From: Saksenaea vasiformis B4078
Taxonomy: Eukaryota > Mucoromycota > Mucoromycetes > Mucorales > Saksenaeaceae
Direction: 5' to 3'
Length of the DNA stretch: 64,000 nt
NCBI GenBank assembly: GCA_000697055.1
Contig: JNDT01002329.1
Coordinates: 1-64,000, forward strand
The notes beneath the pieces were generated by a model, which was not told where the DNA came from, ran no database searches, and saw only the letters and a list, made by a program, of their open reading frames with translations. This document shows, piece by piece, positions 22,601 to 35,282 of this stretch (positions within the stretch are counted from its first letter, which is position 1; the number at the start of each line of letters is the position of its first letter). Position numbers and translations under genes: made by a program.

Positions 22601-23920
22601 ATCTATTTGATAGTGAAGTGGTTGTTAAAGTGAGACATATATAATCCAGGTAAGGTCTTCCAATTTGAATAACGCAGATTACTTGTTAAATATATTAAGA
22701 ATCTATTCATCGCAGCGTAATCTATGGGTGATCTCTACCAGATTTTGATTCGTATCGACGCCACTAATATATACGACCTATTTCCAAAAGACAGTATAGA
22801 TACTCTGTATATGAAGAAGAGAATTAAGCGGAAGATAGAAGAAGGTGTTGAAGAGGACAGCGCATAGAAAATAGCATGAATTGGAACATGTAAGAGAAGT
22901 TCCCACGGAGATTTCATAATAATGACAGTTGTATCACACCAGGATCCCCGACGTTTCATGTCAATTAGCATTTCGTAACAGTATCCGAATAACTCCCCAC
23001 TTTGTAATAGTCCCTATAGATTGCGCTTTTAATGATTTTTGAATAATTGTCATCATGATAGAAGCCTGTCAAGGATCCAGTATAATCGCTTTGATGCACG
23101 ATTTTTTCTCGGATCCTTCCAGAAGAATTATGGCGGCAAGCGCAGTTATGCCTTGGTCTGCTACAGCTCCCTGCGATATATGAAGAAATACGTTGCTTGA
23201 AGGATATACATATGGGTAATAGAGGATCATATGTCTTTTGACTGATATCACCTGGAGTCTAACATTTTTGATGCGACATCCAGTCTCTTGCCGATACAGT
23301 AAAGGTAGATATCATGACATGTCAACTATGAGGTCAATACACTACCTTCATATGGTTATCTCACGTCATTGAATTACTGCAGCAGCGCATACATAAGGAA
23401 AAAGCAACAGTAAAATGAAGACTATATAACCGAAGTGTGTCCTTTGACTTCACGCGTCGTTGAGGGGCGGCTATAGAATATTTGTCGTCAACAGAGATCA
23501 ATATCTAGTAAACAAACATCACGCCCAGAAACCATGTATTTTAGTGTCACTAACACAGCTAAATGACAATAGTGTGAAGTACGCGCAAATATGTTTTTTT
23601 TTGTAAGCGCGAGCCTTTGATCAGGGGCACATTTCCATTTAGATTGAACATGCCCAACCAAAGTTGAGTCTGTGCAATCCCACCCTCTCCTTAAACAGAT
23701 CAGCGGATACAGGAGCTCGCCATATGACGGATAATGCAGTGTTTGGAATGATGTGAGTGCTGACATGTTACAAAATCAAAGTAGCGTAGATCAGTCATGC
23801 ATATACTTGGTATGGAGGGGATGTCCCGTCACAAACGTCCCGCTTTATACGGATAGTTGTTATGGCTAGTTAGTATATATGTAGACTACGGTTTATTGAA
23901 TGCATCTTTACGCTACTCTA

Positions 23921-24520
23921 TGTAAATTTTGCGTCCATCAAGAGGCAGGTTTGCGCTGAGGAGGGAATGAAATATGCGGTTATCAGTATATAAATTGGCA
24001 ATAAAATAATACACTATTTACATCAACTTGGTTCCCGGATGGACGCAGGATTTTATTTGAGCAGCATAAAAATCCATTCGTAGTTAGTAAATGGAAAATC
24101 TTTGATGTCACTTCACTTACCCCCGAAGGCATAGCCGCCCAATGATGGCAACCTGCCCCGCATCTGGCGCGATGGGGGTCGGCAGTAGAGATTATACTAA
24201 CGCTTGCGCCAGTTTGGATGTTAACGCCGTGCAGGGGACTTGAAGCGATGCAACGTCTGGCGAGGTTCTGTCGTGGAAGTTGAGCGAGGCTGCGTGTGAC
24301 AACATTTACTTACCTGGTGGTGAACAATGGGCTACGCCACAGCCGAGACGGTTCGGGACAGAGATCATGCAGGCTAAAGAATAGACGTAAAAACATGAAT
24401 AATCCTGTATGCATATAAATTGACATCCTTACCGGGGATGTCTTCTTGAAAAACAGAGCCAAAGAATTTAAAAATGGTTCATCCGTGCCTTTAAATACGG
24501 ATCATTTTTGGATGAAACTT
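23921..24520. repeat. Dispersed repeat, copy A, with inverted GCGTCCAT ends at its head
   Basis: This block shares ordered, diverged segments with 41241-41720: a head bounded by TGCGTCCAT (23930) and ATGGACGCA (24039), an inner TATAAATTGG segment, a middle part with CCCCGAAGG and CGATGGGGGTCGG, and a tail with CCTTTAAATAC. The roughly 118-bp head has inverted ends and alone resembles a MITE. No coding capacity is seen. Confidence 0.55.
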
Positions 24521-24522
24521 CT

Positions 24523-24700
24523 CTTACCTTGAGTACATTTTTACTGCTTTCCAACAGAATATTGGGAAATCGATCGTCGAAGTACCTCAATGCAAAGATA
24601 ATGTTCTTGCTTCAACGGAACGTTTGCCTTACCTTGAGACGTTTTTGCTGCTTCCGGAAGAATACCGAAAAACCATCGCTGAAGGACTTTAATGCAAAAC
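24523..24700. repeat. Two-copy tandem repeat, unit about 105 bp
   Basis: CTTACCTTGAG...TTTTT.CTGCTTCC...AATGCAAA recurs with a 105-bp offset (24523 and 24628), about 70 percent alike by eye. In one frame both copies stay open (24508-24786) as a 35-residue repeat, but the product matches nothing I know. Confidence 0.6.
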
Positions 24701-25573
24701 TGAGGTTACCCAAGCACGAACTATTTCTTGGATTAAGGCAAATGATCCACTTCTTCACGCCAAGACGCATCACTCTCCAGCGCTAAAATTATTTGGCTTG
24801 AGCATCTCATAATATTTATCTGACGCAAACGTGGATTCCAAATCTAGTATTTGTACTACATGTTTTGATACGGATTTGTCGCTATAGTTCGCTGACCAGA
24901 CTTCTTGATCAAGTCCTCCATTGTGCTGAATACGTTTGAATAGGTATATCTGTAACACTGTTAGTTTGCTTTTGAGTTTCGAGTATACGTGCGGTGTCAT
25001 TTATGGAGAACGTGGTTGTACTGACTTGTCGAACGGAGAGGATCAAAGAAAAAAAAAGAAAACAAGAGCATGTGCCATATCATGTCAGTAGGTGTCGAAT
25101 ACCGTCGCCAATAGAGTTGAGCCATGCTTCTGAGTTCCTGGATAATGAAACACGATCAGTCCAAATCAGAGCATGTGGAGGACAGAGATGATGTGACGGT
25201 TTCCGACATTTTCAAGATTTCGACCAATCTTTGGGGATCCTTGCTCAATGTGCCTTTGCCGTTGAACTTTAACTCGAAAATGTCGAATATCACTAGACCA
25301 CTGCACACGTGCGATTCTATTTCCCATATAAAGGGGAAGTAGATCAAAGATAGCTTGTGAAAAGGGAATCGTTTTATTACGTCTTTACTTCTTCTTCTTC
25401 TTCTTCTCTTTTCAACCGTGACACCATCCTCGCGTGACGGTCCAGAATTCGACCGCACCCGATTGATTAAGCTATTGCCAAGGTTTGTGCCACGCGGATA
25501 ATATGAGCTTCTAAGTTTTTTACGACTACGTAGTTATCTATTTTCCTTTTGATTGTTAAAAAACAAGATCGTG

Positions 25574-26815
25574 ATGAGAATTGCTATCGTGACGGAGAAC
25601 TTTCTCCCAAAGGTCGATGGTGTTACTCATACGCTTCAAAGACTTTTGGAACATCTACAAAACACTGGTCATCAAGTACTGTTGCTTGGCCCTGAAAGCG
25701 GCATGACTACTTTCGCTGGAGCTGAATTGGTGGGGACATTTGGAGTCCCTTTCTTACCTTATCCAGAGCTGAAGCTGAATCTATGGCGGCCTGAATTTAC
25801 TCGAAAACTTCGGCAGTTCGACCCCCACGTTATCCATCTCGTGGAGCCAGTATGGTTAGGGGCAACCGCGCTGGCCATTTGCAAGATCTATCTACCTGAA
25901 GTACCGCTTGTCTCATCGTATCATACCAATCTGGCGACATACTGCACGCATTTTGGTTGGGGCTTTCTTGCACCGCTTATGTGGAAATGGAACAGGTTCT
26001 GCCACTCGTCTTGTCTTCGAACAGCTTGTCCCTCTCGCTCTACTTCAAAGATCCTACATCGTCAACAGTTTGATAATCTTACCATCTGGCCGCGTGGCAT
26101 CGATTCGTCCAAGTTCTCCCCTGCTAACCGTTCAAATAGCCTAAGGACACGGTGGCTGGGCGATGAGGTGGCGGCCTCCAGAAAAGCCATCATCCTGTAT
26201 GTTGGGCGTATCTCATTTGAAAAGAACATCGGATTGGTTATTGACGCCTACAAGCAGTTGGACTATCAAAATGCATGTCATCTTGTCGTGGTTGGTCATG
26301 GGCCTGCGTTTGACGAGATTCAATCGGAATGCGTCCGTACAAATTTACCCGTGACCTTCACAGGTTATCTCAAAGGAACCCAACTAACAAGTGCGTATGC
26401 CTCGGCTGACATATTTGCATTTCCTTCTGTGACGGAAACTTTTGGTCAAGTTGTACTGGAAGCCATGGCTTCGGGTCTACCGGTGGTTGGACTGCAAGCG
26501 GAAGGTATCTGTGATTTGGTGACAGATAAGCAGACAGGGTTACTTTTGGACGTTACCAATGTATCGCGTGAACAACAAATCAAGCGTTACGCTGCGAATC
26601 TGAATATGCTGGTGAGCTCTCCAGAAAAGCGATTACACATGGGCCAATACGCAAGGGAGGCGGCAAAGAAACACACATGGTGGGAAGCGATGGAATGCAT
26701 GGTTCAGGTCTATAAGGACGTAGCATTGCATGGACCTTACGCTGCAGATCTAGGAGATTGTGACAGTGGCATTGAAGAAGATTTTGGAGTGGAGGAAGGC
26801 AAGAAGCCAGAGTGA
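25574..26815 (+). CDS. GT4 family glycosyltransferase (mannosyl- or sulfoquinovosyl-transferase-like)
   Basis: A 413-residue intronless protein with the GT-B fold. The N-terminal acceptor half begins MRIAIVTENFLPKVDGVTH and includes SSYHTN; the C-terminal donor half has ILYVGRISFEKNIG and the GT4 E-x7-E motif in TETFGQVVLEAMASGLPVVG, then a short acidic tail. This wording is that of the GDP-mannose-dependent alpha-mannosyltransferase and SQD2 group, which move a hexose from a nucleotide sugar to a lipid or glycan, in the cytosol. The true acceptor cannot be read from sequence. ATG at 25574 is used: reading is open upstream to 25553, but with no in-frame ATG there. Being intronless among intron-rich neighbours and close to bacterial wording, it may derive from bacteria (inference). 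Confidence 0.88.
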   Translation: MRIAIVTENFLPKVDGVTHTLQRLLEHLQNTGHQVLLLGPESGMTTFAGAELVGTFGVPFLPYPELKLNLWRPEFTRKLRQFDPHVIHLVEPVWLGATALAICKIYLPEVPLVSSYHTNLATYCTHFGWGFLAPLMWKWNRFCHSSCLRTACPSRSTSKILHRQQFDNLTIWPRGIDSSKFSPANRSNSLRTRWLGDEVAASRKAIILYVGRISFEKNIGLVIDAYKQLDYQNACHLVVVGHGPAFDEIQSECVRTNLPVTFTGYLKGTQLTSAYASADIFAFPSVTETFGQVVLEAMASGLPVVGLQAEGICDLVTDKQTGLLLDVTNVSREQQIKRYAANLNMLVSSPEKRLHMGQYAREAAKKHTWWEAMECMVQVYKDVALHGPYAADLGDCDSGIEEDFGVEEGKKPE

Positions 26816-29800
26816 TGCGGACATGGAATTTTTAAGAATAATGCTTATGAAAGGACAAAAGGGGTGCCACCATTAACTTACGGGATTTCAATGTATCCAG
26901 CTTCCCGCTCAATAAGGGCTACATTGTATGTCGGTCTGTTTGCTTATCCTATTTGATGTAAAACAGGTTATCGCCCTATCCTTTTCATTCAAGAGCTGTC
27001 GCAGACAACTCTTAGCTTTTTCGCATAACGTAGTCATTGGTAGACAGATCAGGATCACTCACGGAAGCGAGAAGTGGTAAAAAACAAGGGAGGCAATTCA
27101 AAGAACGGCCTAAATGGATAGTAGTATGGTCAACCATTTTCCGTTAGCACAAAGCATGCCATCTGAGTCTCTCGCTGAGGCAGCAGTTTATCCATGATTG
27201 ATTCTGCGTAACAAAGAACATATTTCTGCATTCTGTGAGTAATGGACTTTGAAGAGTCGCAGCGTTCCCTTCTATTGAGTCGTGTTACCCTTAAATCAAC
27301 GGCGTAAGGTATCACAGCTGCCATAATTAACTATATTCATCCTGCCTAGTCAGACAAGATGGACAAGGTATTGAATCACTTCGAAAGAATTATTCATCTT
27401 ATTGCTCATAGATGGTCTAACCTGATAGCACGGTGGCAAGACGGTGATAGCGAACATTCTGGATCCCACGAGCTGAGTCTTTTGTTTTGTAATGGCAGCT
27501 GCAAGCGGGATCAAAGACAGATCACGTACTATGCTAGCTCTGCTGTCTGCGGAGCCTGCCTGCAGCGGAACATGTTATTCCGCTTTTCACCATGATGTGC
27601 TGCTGGTCTTCTTTGCAGAAACGATATGGTAGACTATAAATAATTTGTGGTTCATTTGCTATTTTTTATCGGAGCTAGTTCCTCTGATTTCTTACGGTCT
27701 TTTGAACATTGGTGTCGCAGCTTACTAGTGGATCTTGCTACGAACCATCTATTTTACCAATGTTGACCAACGGTGCATATGCAATTTCGGTTTTGTACTG
27801 CGCGATTATTTTTGATGATTTCCGACCGGTGTGACTGAATGGTCGCGTTTCATCATCACGGTATGCAACAAGAAGGATACCGAGGCTTCATTTACAATTT
27901 GTTTATGATTTAGACTAGATAGAAGTGTTCTAGACTGTTTCTACATCAGCCAAATGCATAATAGTAAGTGGTCTCGAAGTAATAAGGGGAAAAAAAGCCG
28001 CTTCTGACTTTTCAAGTTCATGCGGTCTGGGAAATTTTTGTCCGACAACGGTTCACGACAGCATGAAAGAATGATGCTTTACTCTATTTGTGTTTTAGTT
28101 GTTTAGGTGCCGTGTATGTTTATACGGCGCAATCTGCAAAACAGCGGAAGAAAGTAACGAATCCATTGTTAGCTTAAATGCACACCTGCCGATGGGTTCC
28201 ATTGGGCGCACATAAAAACGAAACCCTTGCCAAAACAATGCAGCGTTATGCTGTTCCTCCAAAACAACTTAATCATGTTTTTGTATTTCACCAATTTTGT
28301 GACATTATTATCCGATGTTTTAATGTATCAAATGGGTCGGACCGGATACACAGATCATGGGTATCTCATAAACCCTAGACATCAAAGTATATGTGTTTGC
28401 ATTATCCAATCTGTATTACATCGCACACGCGCAACAGGGTCCTTGGATTAATGTAACCGTTATCTCAATTATCATGCAAATTCTTGGCCACTTTTTTCTA
28501 AATAAAGCTACAGGGTCCTTTCTTTTTATATTCGTTTCTCTATCTATACTGTTTATACCTATAAGCAAGGTTCCATCTGGAGCTATATATCAATCACCGA
28601 TGGGAATCTTAATAGGGGTTTTGCCCCATCTTGGTGCTTCCACGAACTCCGCTTTGTACATATGAACACAGCCCTCTGCCATCATCGGTAAGGCGCTGTC
28701 ATGCATTCCGAGATCGATCTGTATACAGTCGTCTGTAATAGGTTTGTCAGCATGGTAGCAAGGTAGCACTTGATAGGCATTGATTAAGAATCACTGAAGA
28801 CCATACTGTCATCATCAGACCTTAGACATGGTAACTTTTGTTTCTCCCCCATACATATTCTCCTTTTCCCGAGTTTACCCGCATGACCTGTTAGTATTTT
28901 ATTTTTATTTTTATTTTATTTTCGCTTTCCTCACAAAATCATTACGTGATCAGTGTGTCAGCTAAATCCACGTGCAAATTCAAAGGTACCCGATGTGCTG
29001 TGTGAAACCTAACGTAGATCAAAAACATGTATCTGGGTTATAAACTGACTTTTTTAAATCATGATAGAGATTCCGAGCTATTTCACTTGTGCTTTTTTCA
29101 CGACGCACGTCCCCAATCGTTTTTCTCCGCTTTGACTGGAAATCTACTCTATAGTTCGGTTAAATAACCAATATACAACTGTGATTGTAGTATGACCGGC
29201 CCGAGAAAACACTAATTGGCCGATGATGAAGTCTAGTTCATTTCCTTTCAGTCGGTTTGTGAAGATAATAAAGTCGTGAACAACACACATGTTGACAACA
29301 TGTATGAAAGATGGCGTTTTCCTTAGCCTATTAAATCTAGAAGACTTATCGCTTTCGGACCGCATGCTACAAACCGAATGGATAGTACGTATCGATTGAA
29401 CAATGGCCATTATGAGCAATTGATCAGTTCTGATTGCAGGATCGTTTTAATAGAGTTTCTATCGTATGTGTTTTTCTGTATTCTTTTTCATGAGAGCCAC
29501 AATATAACCTTCTCCTTTATAAAAGGTGAAAACTTACGGTTTTGGATAAAATGGTGGCAACCCATTTGACATTGGAAAGTAGCTTATCATTTACGGTGAC
29601 GTCAGCGTGTGTTGCTAACTGACCTTCGGAAGACATCACTTCATAATGGAATACAAGAGCGTTAAGACATGACAAACATATTTAGTCTATGCGATAACAC
29701 AAAGTCCGTATAGTGTATTATCAAGCAAAAATTTACACTTAAACATCAGCGATTTGTCTTTTCTCATACTTCCTCTAAGCAATTTGAGCTCTCAAGGCTG

Positions 29801-30144
29801 CGGTTTAAACCTTATAGGGGCTTTGGCCAAAAGAAAAGCCGAGGTAAACAAAATCACATTACTCTCCTGTAACAGAAACGCCATCATGCTACCATCACGA
29901 AGAACACAAAGGAGAGTAATATAGTAAAGCAGAATGGGCTCAGCCGGAACTGGCTGTATCTCTTTCTCACGGCATACAAAAAAGGCAGGTGACTATGTTG
30001 TTGCCACACAGCGTTGTTGGGTGCACATCGCGCGAAAATAAAACGAAAAGAAAAAAAAAAGGATGAGGAACGTGCTCTATTGGAATCAGAGAATATGGAA
30101 ACAATAGAATCATTCTATCGGACCAATGTAAATAGTTTGGCCAT

Positions 30145-30478
30145 AAAATCGTAACACGAATGACATCCACCGTTTGTAAAACCATAACAAAGGACATTCT
30201 TAATTTCCAACAATGAATCCAACTGCGCGCAGGGGTTTCTGACTTTGGACGGAATCCAGGAACTCGGAGTAATGTAGGACAAAATGATAGGAAACTAACT
30301 AAATGTTCGGTTTTTCATGTACTTGGAACTCCTTAGAATCGTGACACGAATGACATCTATGTTCGTAATACCATGATGAACGACATTCTTAATTTCCAAC
30401 AATGAACCCAACTGCGCGCAAGTCTGACTTTGGATAGAATCCGGGAACTCGGAGTAATGTAGGACAAGAATAAGAAAC
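30145..30478. repeat. Two-copy direct repeat, offset about 185-190 bp
   Basis: Copy 1 (about 30145-30290) and copy 2 (about 30335-30478) share long stretches in the same order, for example ACACGAATGACATC, GACATTCTTAATTTCC, CCAACTGCGCGCA and GGAACTCGGAGTAATGTAGG. Identity is about 85-90 percent by eye. Non-coding as far as can be seen. Confidence 0.85.
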
Positions 30479-32719
30479 AAATTTGGTAGTGGCCTTTTTT
30501 AACACGGCATTGGAACTTTTTTTAAATTACACATCGAAATACTATTCGGATAGAATGGTGGGCTTTGCGTCGGGAATAAAAGAAAATCTTGTTTGTCGGT
30601 CTTCTTCAGATAGTTTAGCCATAGAAATAAGATTAAAGATCAGACATTCTAGTTCATTCTACTGTCACCCTCTAACGGTTGAAAACACAATGATCTTTTC
30701 TATTTTTTGTTAATAAGCCTTTATTGGTTCATATCAGGACCTGAACCTTTGAAAGGTTTAAGGGAGAGTAAAAAGGATACCACATCTTCAGCCATCACAT
30801 GTTGTTAATTTGGAATACTGTGTAACTTGTGAAAGATGAGATGGTATGATAGGTATTCACACAGAACAAAGCCTTCATAGATGTTATACTCACGGATAAC
30901 AAAGATCATGTTGGAATAGCGTGAAGTTCCAAATCTTGTGTTTGATTGTAACGGAATATAGTTTAGACGAAGTTCTTGGGAAGGGAAAAATTTTTGCGCA
31001 GATGGTCATCCCAGTAGCATTCACGATGAATGCTCATCAGCTTCTCATAAGTAGGAACTATGCATCGGAACGGTGGGCGGACACCAGATGAGCTAATCAA
31101 ATGGCTAAGCATGTTGAATCAGTACTTTGGATGTTGAGGATTTCCGTTTGACACCTCATGAGGCAAGATTACTGAACGGACTTCAAGGTTCAAGTATACA
31201 TATATCAAATTCTTAAAGGAAATAGACACGAGGGGTATCCATATAATCATACACCAAATGGACGATCGTCTGAATTCTGAACCTACAAACATCAGCTCAT
31301 GTTTTAGAATACATGTTCAAGATGGACGGTATTCAAATATCACTAATTGGTGCTTTTCATGGATAGCATGACACGGAAGGATGACCAATATAGTGAACGA
31401 GATTACTTTTACTCGTTTCTTATCGGAGACGTACGATTTGTACAAGGTCTCTGTTCAATTCTAGCATTATGAACGCGTTTTGTAACACAAAGTCGCTGAA
31501 TTTTGGGTGGCGGGAGAATTACAGGATATGCTAGCTGGATTTTTCGTATAATTATGCGTCCCATTAAAATTTAGTTGGCGTTAGCTGCAAATGAACTTTC
31601 CGCTGGGTGATTACTTAATACAATGCTTATAAGTACACTGGAGGTGCTCTGACGGAAGATTGACGTATGAATGATCACATATCCGATGCAAAATGGATTC
31701 TTGAGGAAGGCAAAGTTTATCTAGAATACCATTCACTAAACTGAGATGTATTTTGTAAATTTCCCTTTTTTATCTGATCAGAATATCCGAAATGGCGGAC
31801 ATGTTAGCATGGCTAAGTGACACAGAAAGATATGCCGGTAGACAGGTGATAAATTGGGGGGTTTGTAGCGACAGAAAAGCGATAGAGATGGAGAGGGATA
31901 GACTTGGCGTGTGAAAACCATTCATAACGGGAGCTTGATGTGTATATGCCAATTATAGCCAATTGTGATTATGCAGGGGCACTGACCCACTTTTCTGGAT
32001 CCGGCGATCGGTTTGGGTACCCCAAGCTTTAATTACCTTTTGACGATGGTTCATTCTTGCTTTGACCAATGATGGCCCTTGGATCGACCCTGATTTTTCA
32101 TTCCACGCTTCCATCCCATTTCCATTTGTCCGGATTCCCAAAATTCGTGTCAAGCAAGAAGAAACCTTGTATGTGACATGAAGCTTAATTCCCTGGTTAT
32201 CTTTTTATTCTCACACCACCACATTACGTTGTCTAAGCAACCAAAAAGAAAAAATGGGTTGATTGTACTAAACCTTTTCTTTTTTGACTATTTGTACAAG
32301 AGGCAAAATGTAACCATCTGAAATAAAAAAGAAGACACAGAAGGGAAATAATTACGCGCGAGCGGGGAAATAACAAAAAGGCAAAGCAACATGCAAAAAA
32401 AACATGGGATTACCGAGTTAGGAAGGTCGATCCAGTGTGCGTCCATGGAGACGCATGCGTTCAGGGAGTGATACACAGTTTATTATGACATTTGATTTTT
32501 GTAAGAATATCAAATGACCTGCATCTCCACTGATGACAACTCCAAAAACTGGGATAGTCCGAGCCTTTCGGGGTATAACTTCAAAGGAGAAGAATAACGG
32601 AATCATTGGGGAAAAAAAAGTTCGTTAGTCGTAACCAAATTGAGCAACTGGGGAGTTTAGGATGAAACATATTGGCCTCACTTTTGTGTGTCTCTTTCTT
32701 AAAAGAACGCTATGAACAA

Positions 32720-32972
32720 ACACCATTTTGTGGCTCTTGCTTTTTCCTCTTCCCCCTTCTTCCCTTTTCTTTTTTGTTTTTTTGCTTTTTCTTCTTCTTC
32801 TTCTTCTTCTCTTCTTTCTACGCTCCGCAAAGAGAGACACTTCCCCCTTTCCTCTCTCTCTCTCTTTCTCTCTTTTTTTCTCTTTGTTAACGTTTCTCTC
32901 TTTTTGCCTTCTTTAACTGCTTCATTCTTTGATTTTATATATTACATACGTTTATATATATATATTTGTTTT
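32720..32972 (+). promoter_or_regulatory. CT-rich promoter tract with AT alternation
   Basis: A strongly pyrimidine-rich stretch with (CTT)n around 32785-32812 and (CT)n around 32848-32885, followed by TATATATATATATT near 32952-32966, immediately before the ATG at 32977. Such C/T blocks are usual just upstream of fungal starts. The short frames through it (Phe/Leu/Ser-rich) are artefacts of composition. Confidence 0.5.
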
Positions 32973-32976
32973 ATCC

Positions 32977-35282
32977 ATGACAACGTCGGGATTTTATTCA
33001 GAAAAAGCTACCCCTGGAGCAGATGAATTATCAGACAAAGGTTGTCCGGTTGGCAGAAACCGATAAAAAAAGAAATTAACATATTGTTGTCATGTAGTAA
33101 AAGTGTATTATTCGATACGAGGCAATGGTGCCACACGGCTTTCCACGTTCTCTATGCCAACCAATCCTGATCACAAAGACATTGTTCCGATCCCCCTCAG
33201 AAATTGTCTGTGGGCCATTTGTTCTTCCAGGTTAGCCGCAGTTTGGGTTTTCCCAATTTCTACACGTGATACTCACTATTTTAACCAACTTTGGCAGCCC
33301 GGATATTATTTGCCGTGTTCATGATCTATCAATCTATGCAGTAAATTATCAAGAATCAGGTCCCTCTGATCAGAGAGATTCATTAATTTGGGAAGGCCAT
33401 GGTTTATTATCATGGATCATGGAACGTGAAGACACAAATGACATAATGGTCTTTGGCAAACGAAAAGAACCTCCAGATGCCTGCGATCGTCACATTGACC
33501 TCCATATCGAGTTACATCCTGTAAGTAATCAGTCCTTCGTTTGTTTTCGAATCTCACGTGGCCCTTGTGTATAGACATTACGATGGGTTAAGGATGATTT
33601 TTATAATGCACTCAGATCACAAAACTTTGAGTGTTTCCGGAATGCCTCTCGATCACCTACACAATCACATTCATGTAGTTGTAGTATCAATCTCTCTCAT
33701 TCACCTGTTTGGCCAGCATCATTGCCACCTACGGAAACGGAATTTGATAAATATCTCAAACAACGGCAACGACAATCGCCCACGCTACCATCGTTATCAT
33801 CGCCCGCGCCACGTTTACCTCCTCCCCATGGTATGATACAGTCTACTGCGTCAACCTCCCAAATCTATCGGCCGGAGCCGATTTTCCCCAACACTTCTGT
33901 TTCGCCGAATCTTGATCCCTACAAGCGATCTCCGCCCACGGCCGCTGAATCTCATAAACTTTATCCGAATGAACAGACTCCGCGCGACGAACCTTACCGT
34001 CACGAAGACCGGTTCCATTTAGCCACACCGGACACACATCGACGGGATAGCAACGAACGTACATTGCCACCACCCCAAAAAGAGCAACAACAGCAGCAGT
34101 GGCACTCAGCCTTCACCCCCACCGCCGAAAAAGACGGACTGAGCCGAGTGTCGTCATCCTCGTCCACATCCACCTCACCAACCTTTGCTGACAAATCGAC
34201 CGGGATTCCCGTGATTTACGCTCCCAGCAATAAAAAACGAAAAAAAAACCCATCGCCGATCCCTTCAGACGTCAAATCATCAAACCAAGTCAGTACAGCT
34301 GTTAGAACCTTCTATGAAGTCGACAGGGATGAAAGCGGGAAATATATTTTGCCTGTCGAAATCGATTCATGGACAGTTGTCAACCTCGGTACAGTCATCT
34401 ATGATCGGCCAGCGTACCATAACCAACGCTATATTTACCCCGTCAACTACACCGTGCGCAAGTAAGTTACTCTGACCTGACCCAGCGCCCATTTTTAACC
34501 TTCTTTTTACAGGTGGTACCGTAGCATGGTCGACCCGAAAAGTGACACACAGTACACTTGTCGAATTCTGGAAAACGGAAAAGAACCCAAGGTACGTCTT
34601 TCTTACTAAAAAAGGAACTATCCTAAACCCCATTTTCTTGTAAGTTTGAGGTGACCGCAGACGACTGTCCAATGACTTACTCTGGGCCTACGCCAACAAC
34701 AGTATGGACTATTATCGTTCGGTAAGTGCTCATCAAAACGATGACGTTCTCCGTTTAATAGGAATATGTAGCCGCGCTTTTGCTATACGCAATCAAGAAT
34801 ACGGCCACAACCCGGTGGGTCCTGACTTTTTCGGACTGCGGAAGAACACAATTGCAAAAATGATTCAAGACTTGCCAAATGCTGATAAATGCTCTCAGTA
34901 TGTGTGGCAATCGTTCGAGCCTGCCAAGTTCAACAAACCTGGCCGGAATCGAAGACGTACAGATCCTATGTTACCCGGCGGCCTTTATGGCGGCGTCAAT
35001 TATAGCTTAACAAGTACCCGCCTGCTATCAGCAACCAGCGGAAAGCTGGAAACACAGCATCAGGAACATGAATTAAACTCGGCCATCTCAAAAGTTCCTA
35101 CCCACTCAATTGCAACGACTTCACCACCTACCCCACAATCTACCTCATCCCCTCCAACAACGTCATTATCTTCCTTATCACATCGTCACTCTCTTCCGTC
35201 CGTCCTCACACCAGCGTCACCTGTCAATGATAATAATACCAACAATAATGACAGCCACCGATCTGCCATTGAAACAGCTTAA
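32977..35282 (+). CDS. Chromatin protein: Ams2/Spt21-like N-terminus plus FYRN and FYRC domains
   Basis: 657 residues from seven exons: 32977-33040, 33098-33230, 33298-33520, 33575-34461, 34513-34591, 34645-34721, 34772-35282; all phases agree. The first 170 residues (VKVYYSIRGNGATRLSTF, PDIICRVHDLSIYAVNYQES, WEGHGLLSWIM, then a metal-ligand-free stretch) resemble the N-terminal domain of fungal Ams2/Spt21, factors for histone-gene expression. A Ser/Pro/Gln-rich disordered middle follows. Residues from about 430 carry FYRN (YILPVEIDSWTVVNLGTV) and FYRC (GPDFFGLRKNTIAKMIQDLP, then CSQYVWQSFEP), domains found together in TBRG1, MLL and JARID1-type proteins, where they fold as one unit. It is expected in the nucleus. 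The FYR call is firm; the Spt21-like call is from memory of the family pattern and is less so. Confidence 0.8.

Larger units (their letters stand above)
19653..25573. other. Long gene-poor gap with degenerate repeats
   Basis: Nearly 6 kb without a convincing gene. The right side of the ADAM start has a purine-rich tract (19655-19700, pyrimidine on the coding strand) typical of a fungal promoter. ORFs are short and uncoupled. A dispersed repeat (about 23.9-24.5 kb) and a short tandem repeat (24.52-24.70 kb) are listed separately; a CTT/AAG microsatellite occurs at about 25390-25410. Confidence 0.5.
26816..32976. other. Long gene-poor gap
   Basis: About 6.2 kb with only short, unlinked ORFs and no domain I recognise. 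It contains a 180-190 bp tandem duplication (30145-30478), an AT run of TTTTA repeats near 28890-28925, and at its right end the CT-rich promoter of the next gene. Confidence 0.5.

Noticed and set aside
24508..24786. A repeat protein encoded by the 105-bp tandem repeat
   Set aside because: The frame is short, the repeats are poor as protein, and there is no start context or homologue.
32672..33026. Plus-strand frames rich in Phe, Ser and Leu at 32672-33026
   Set aside because: They translate CT microsatellites of a promoter, with no domain or exon partner.
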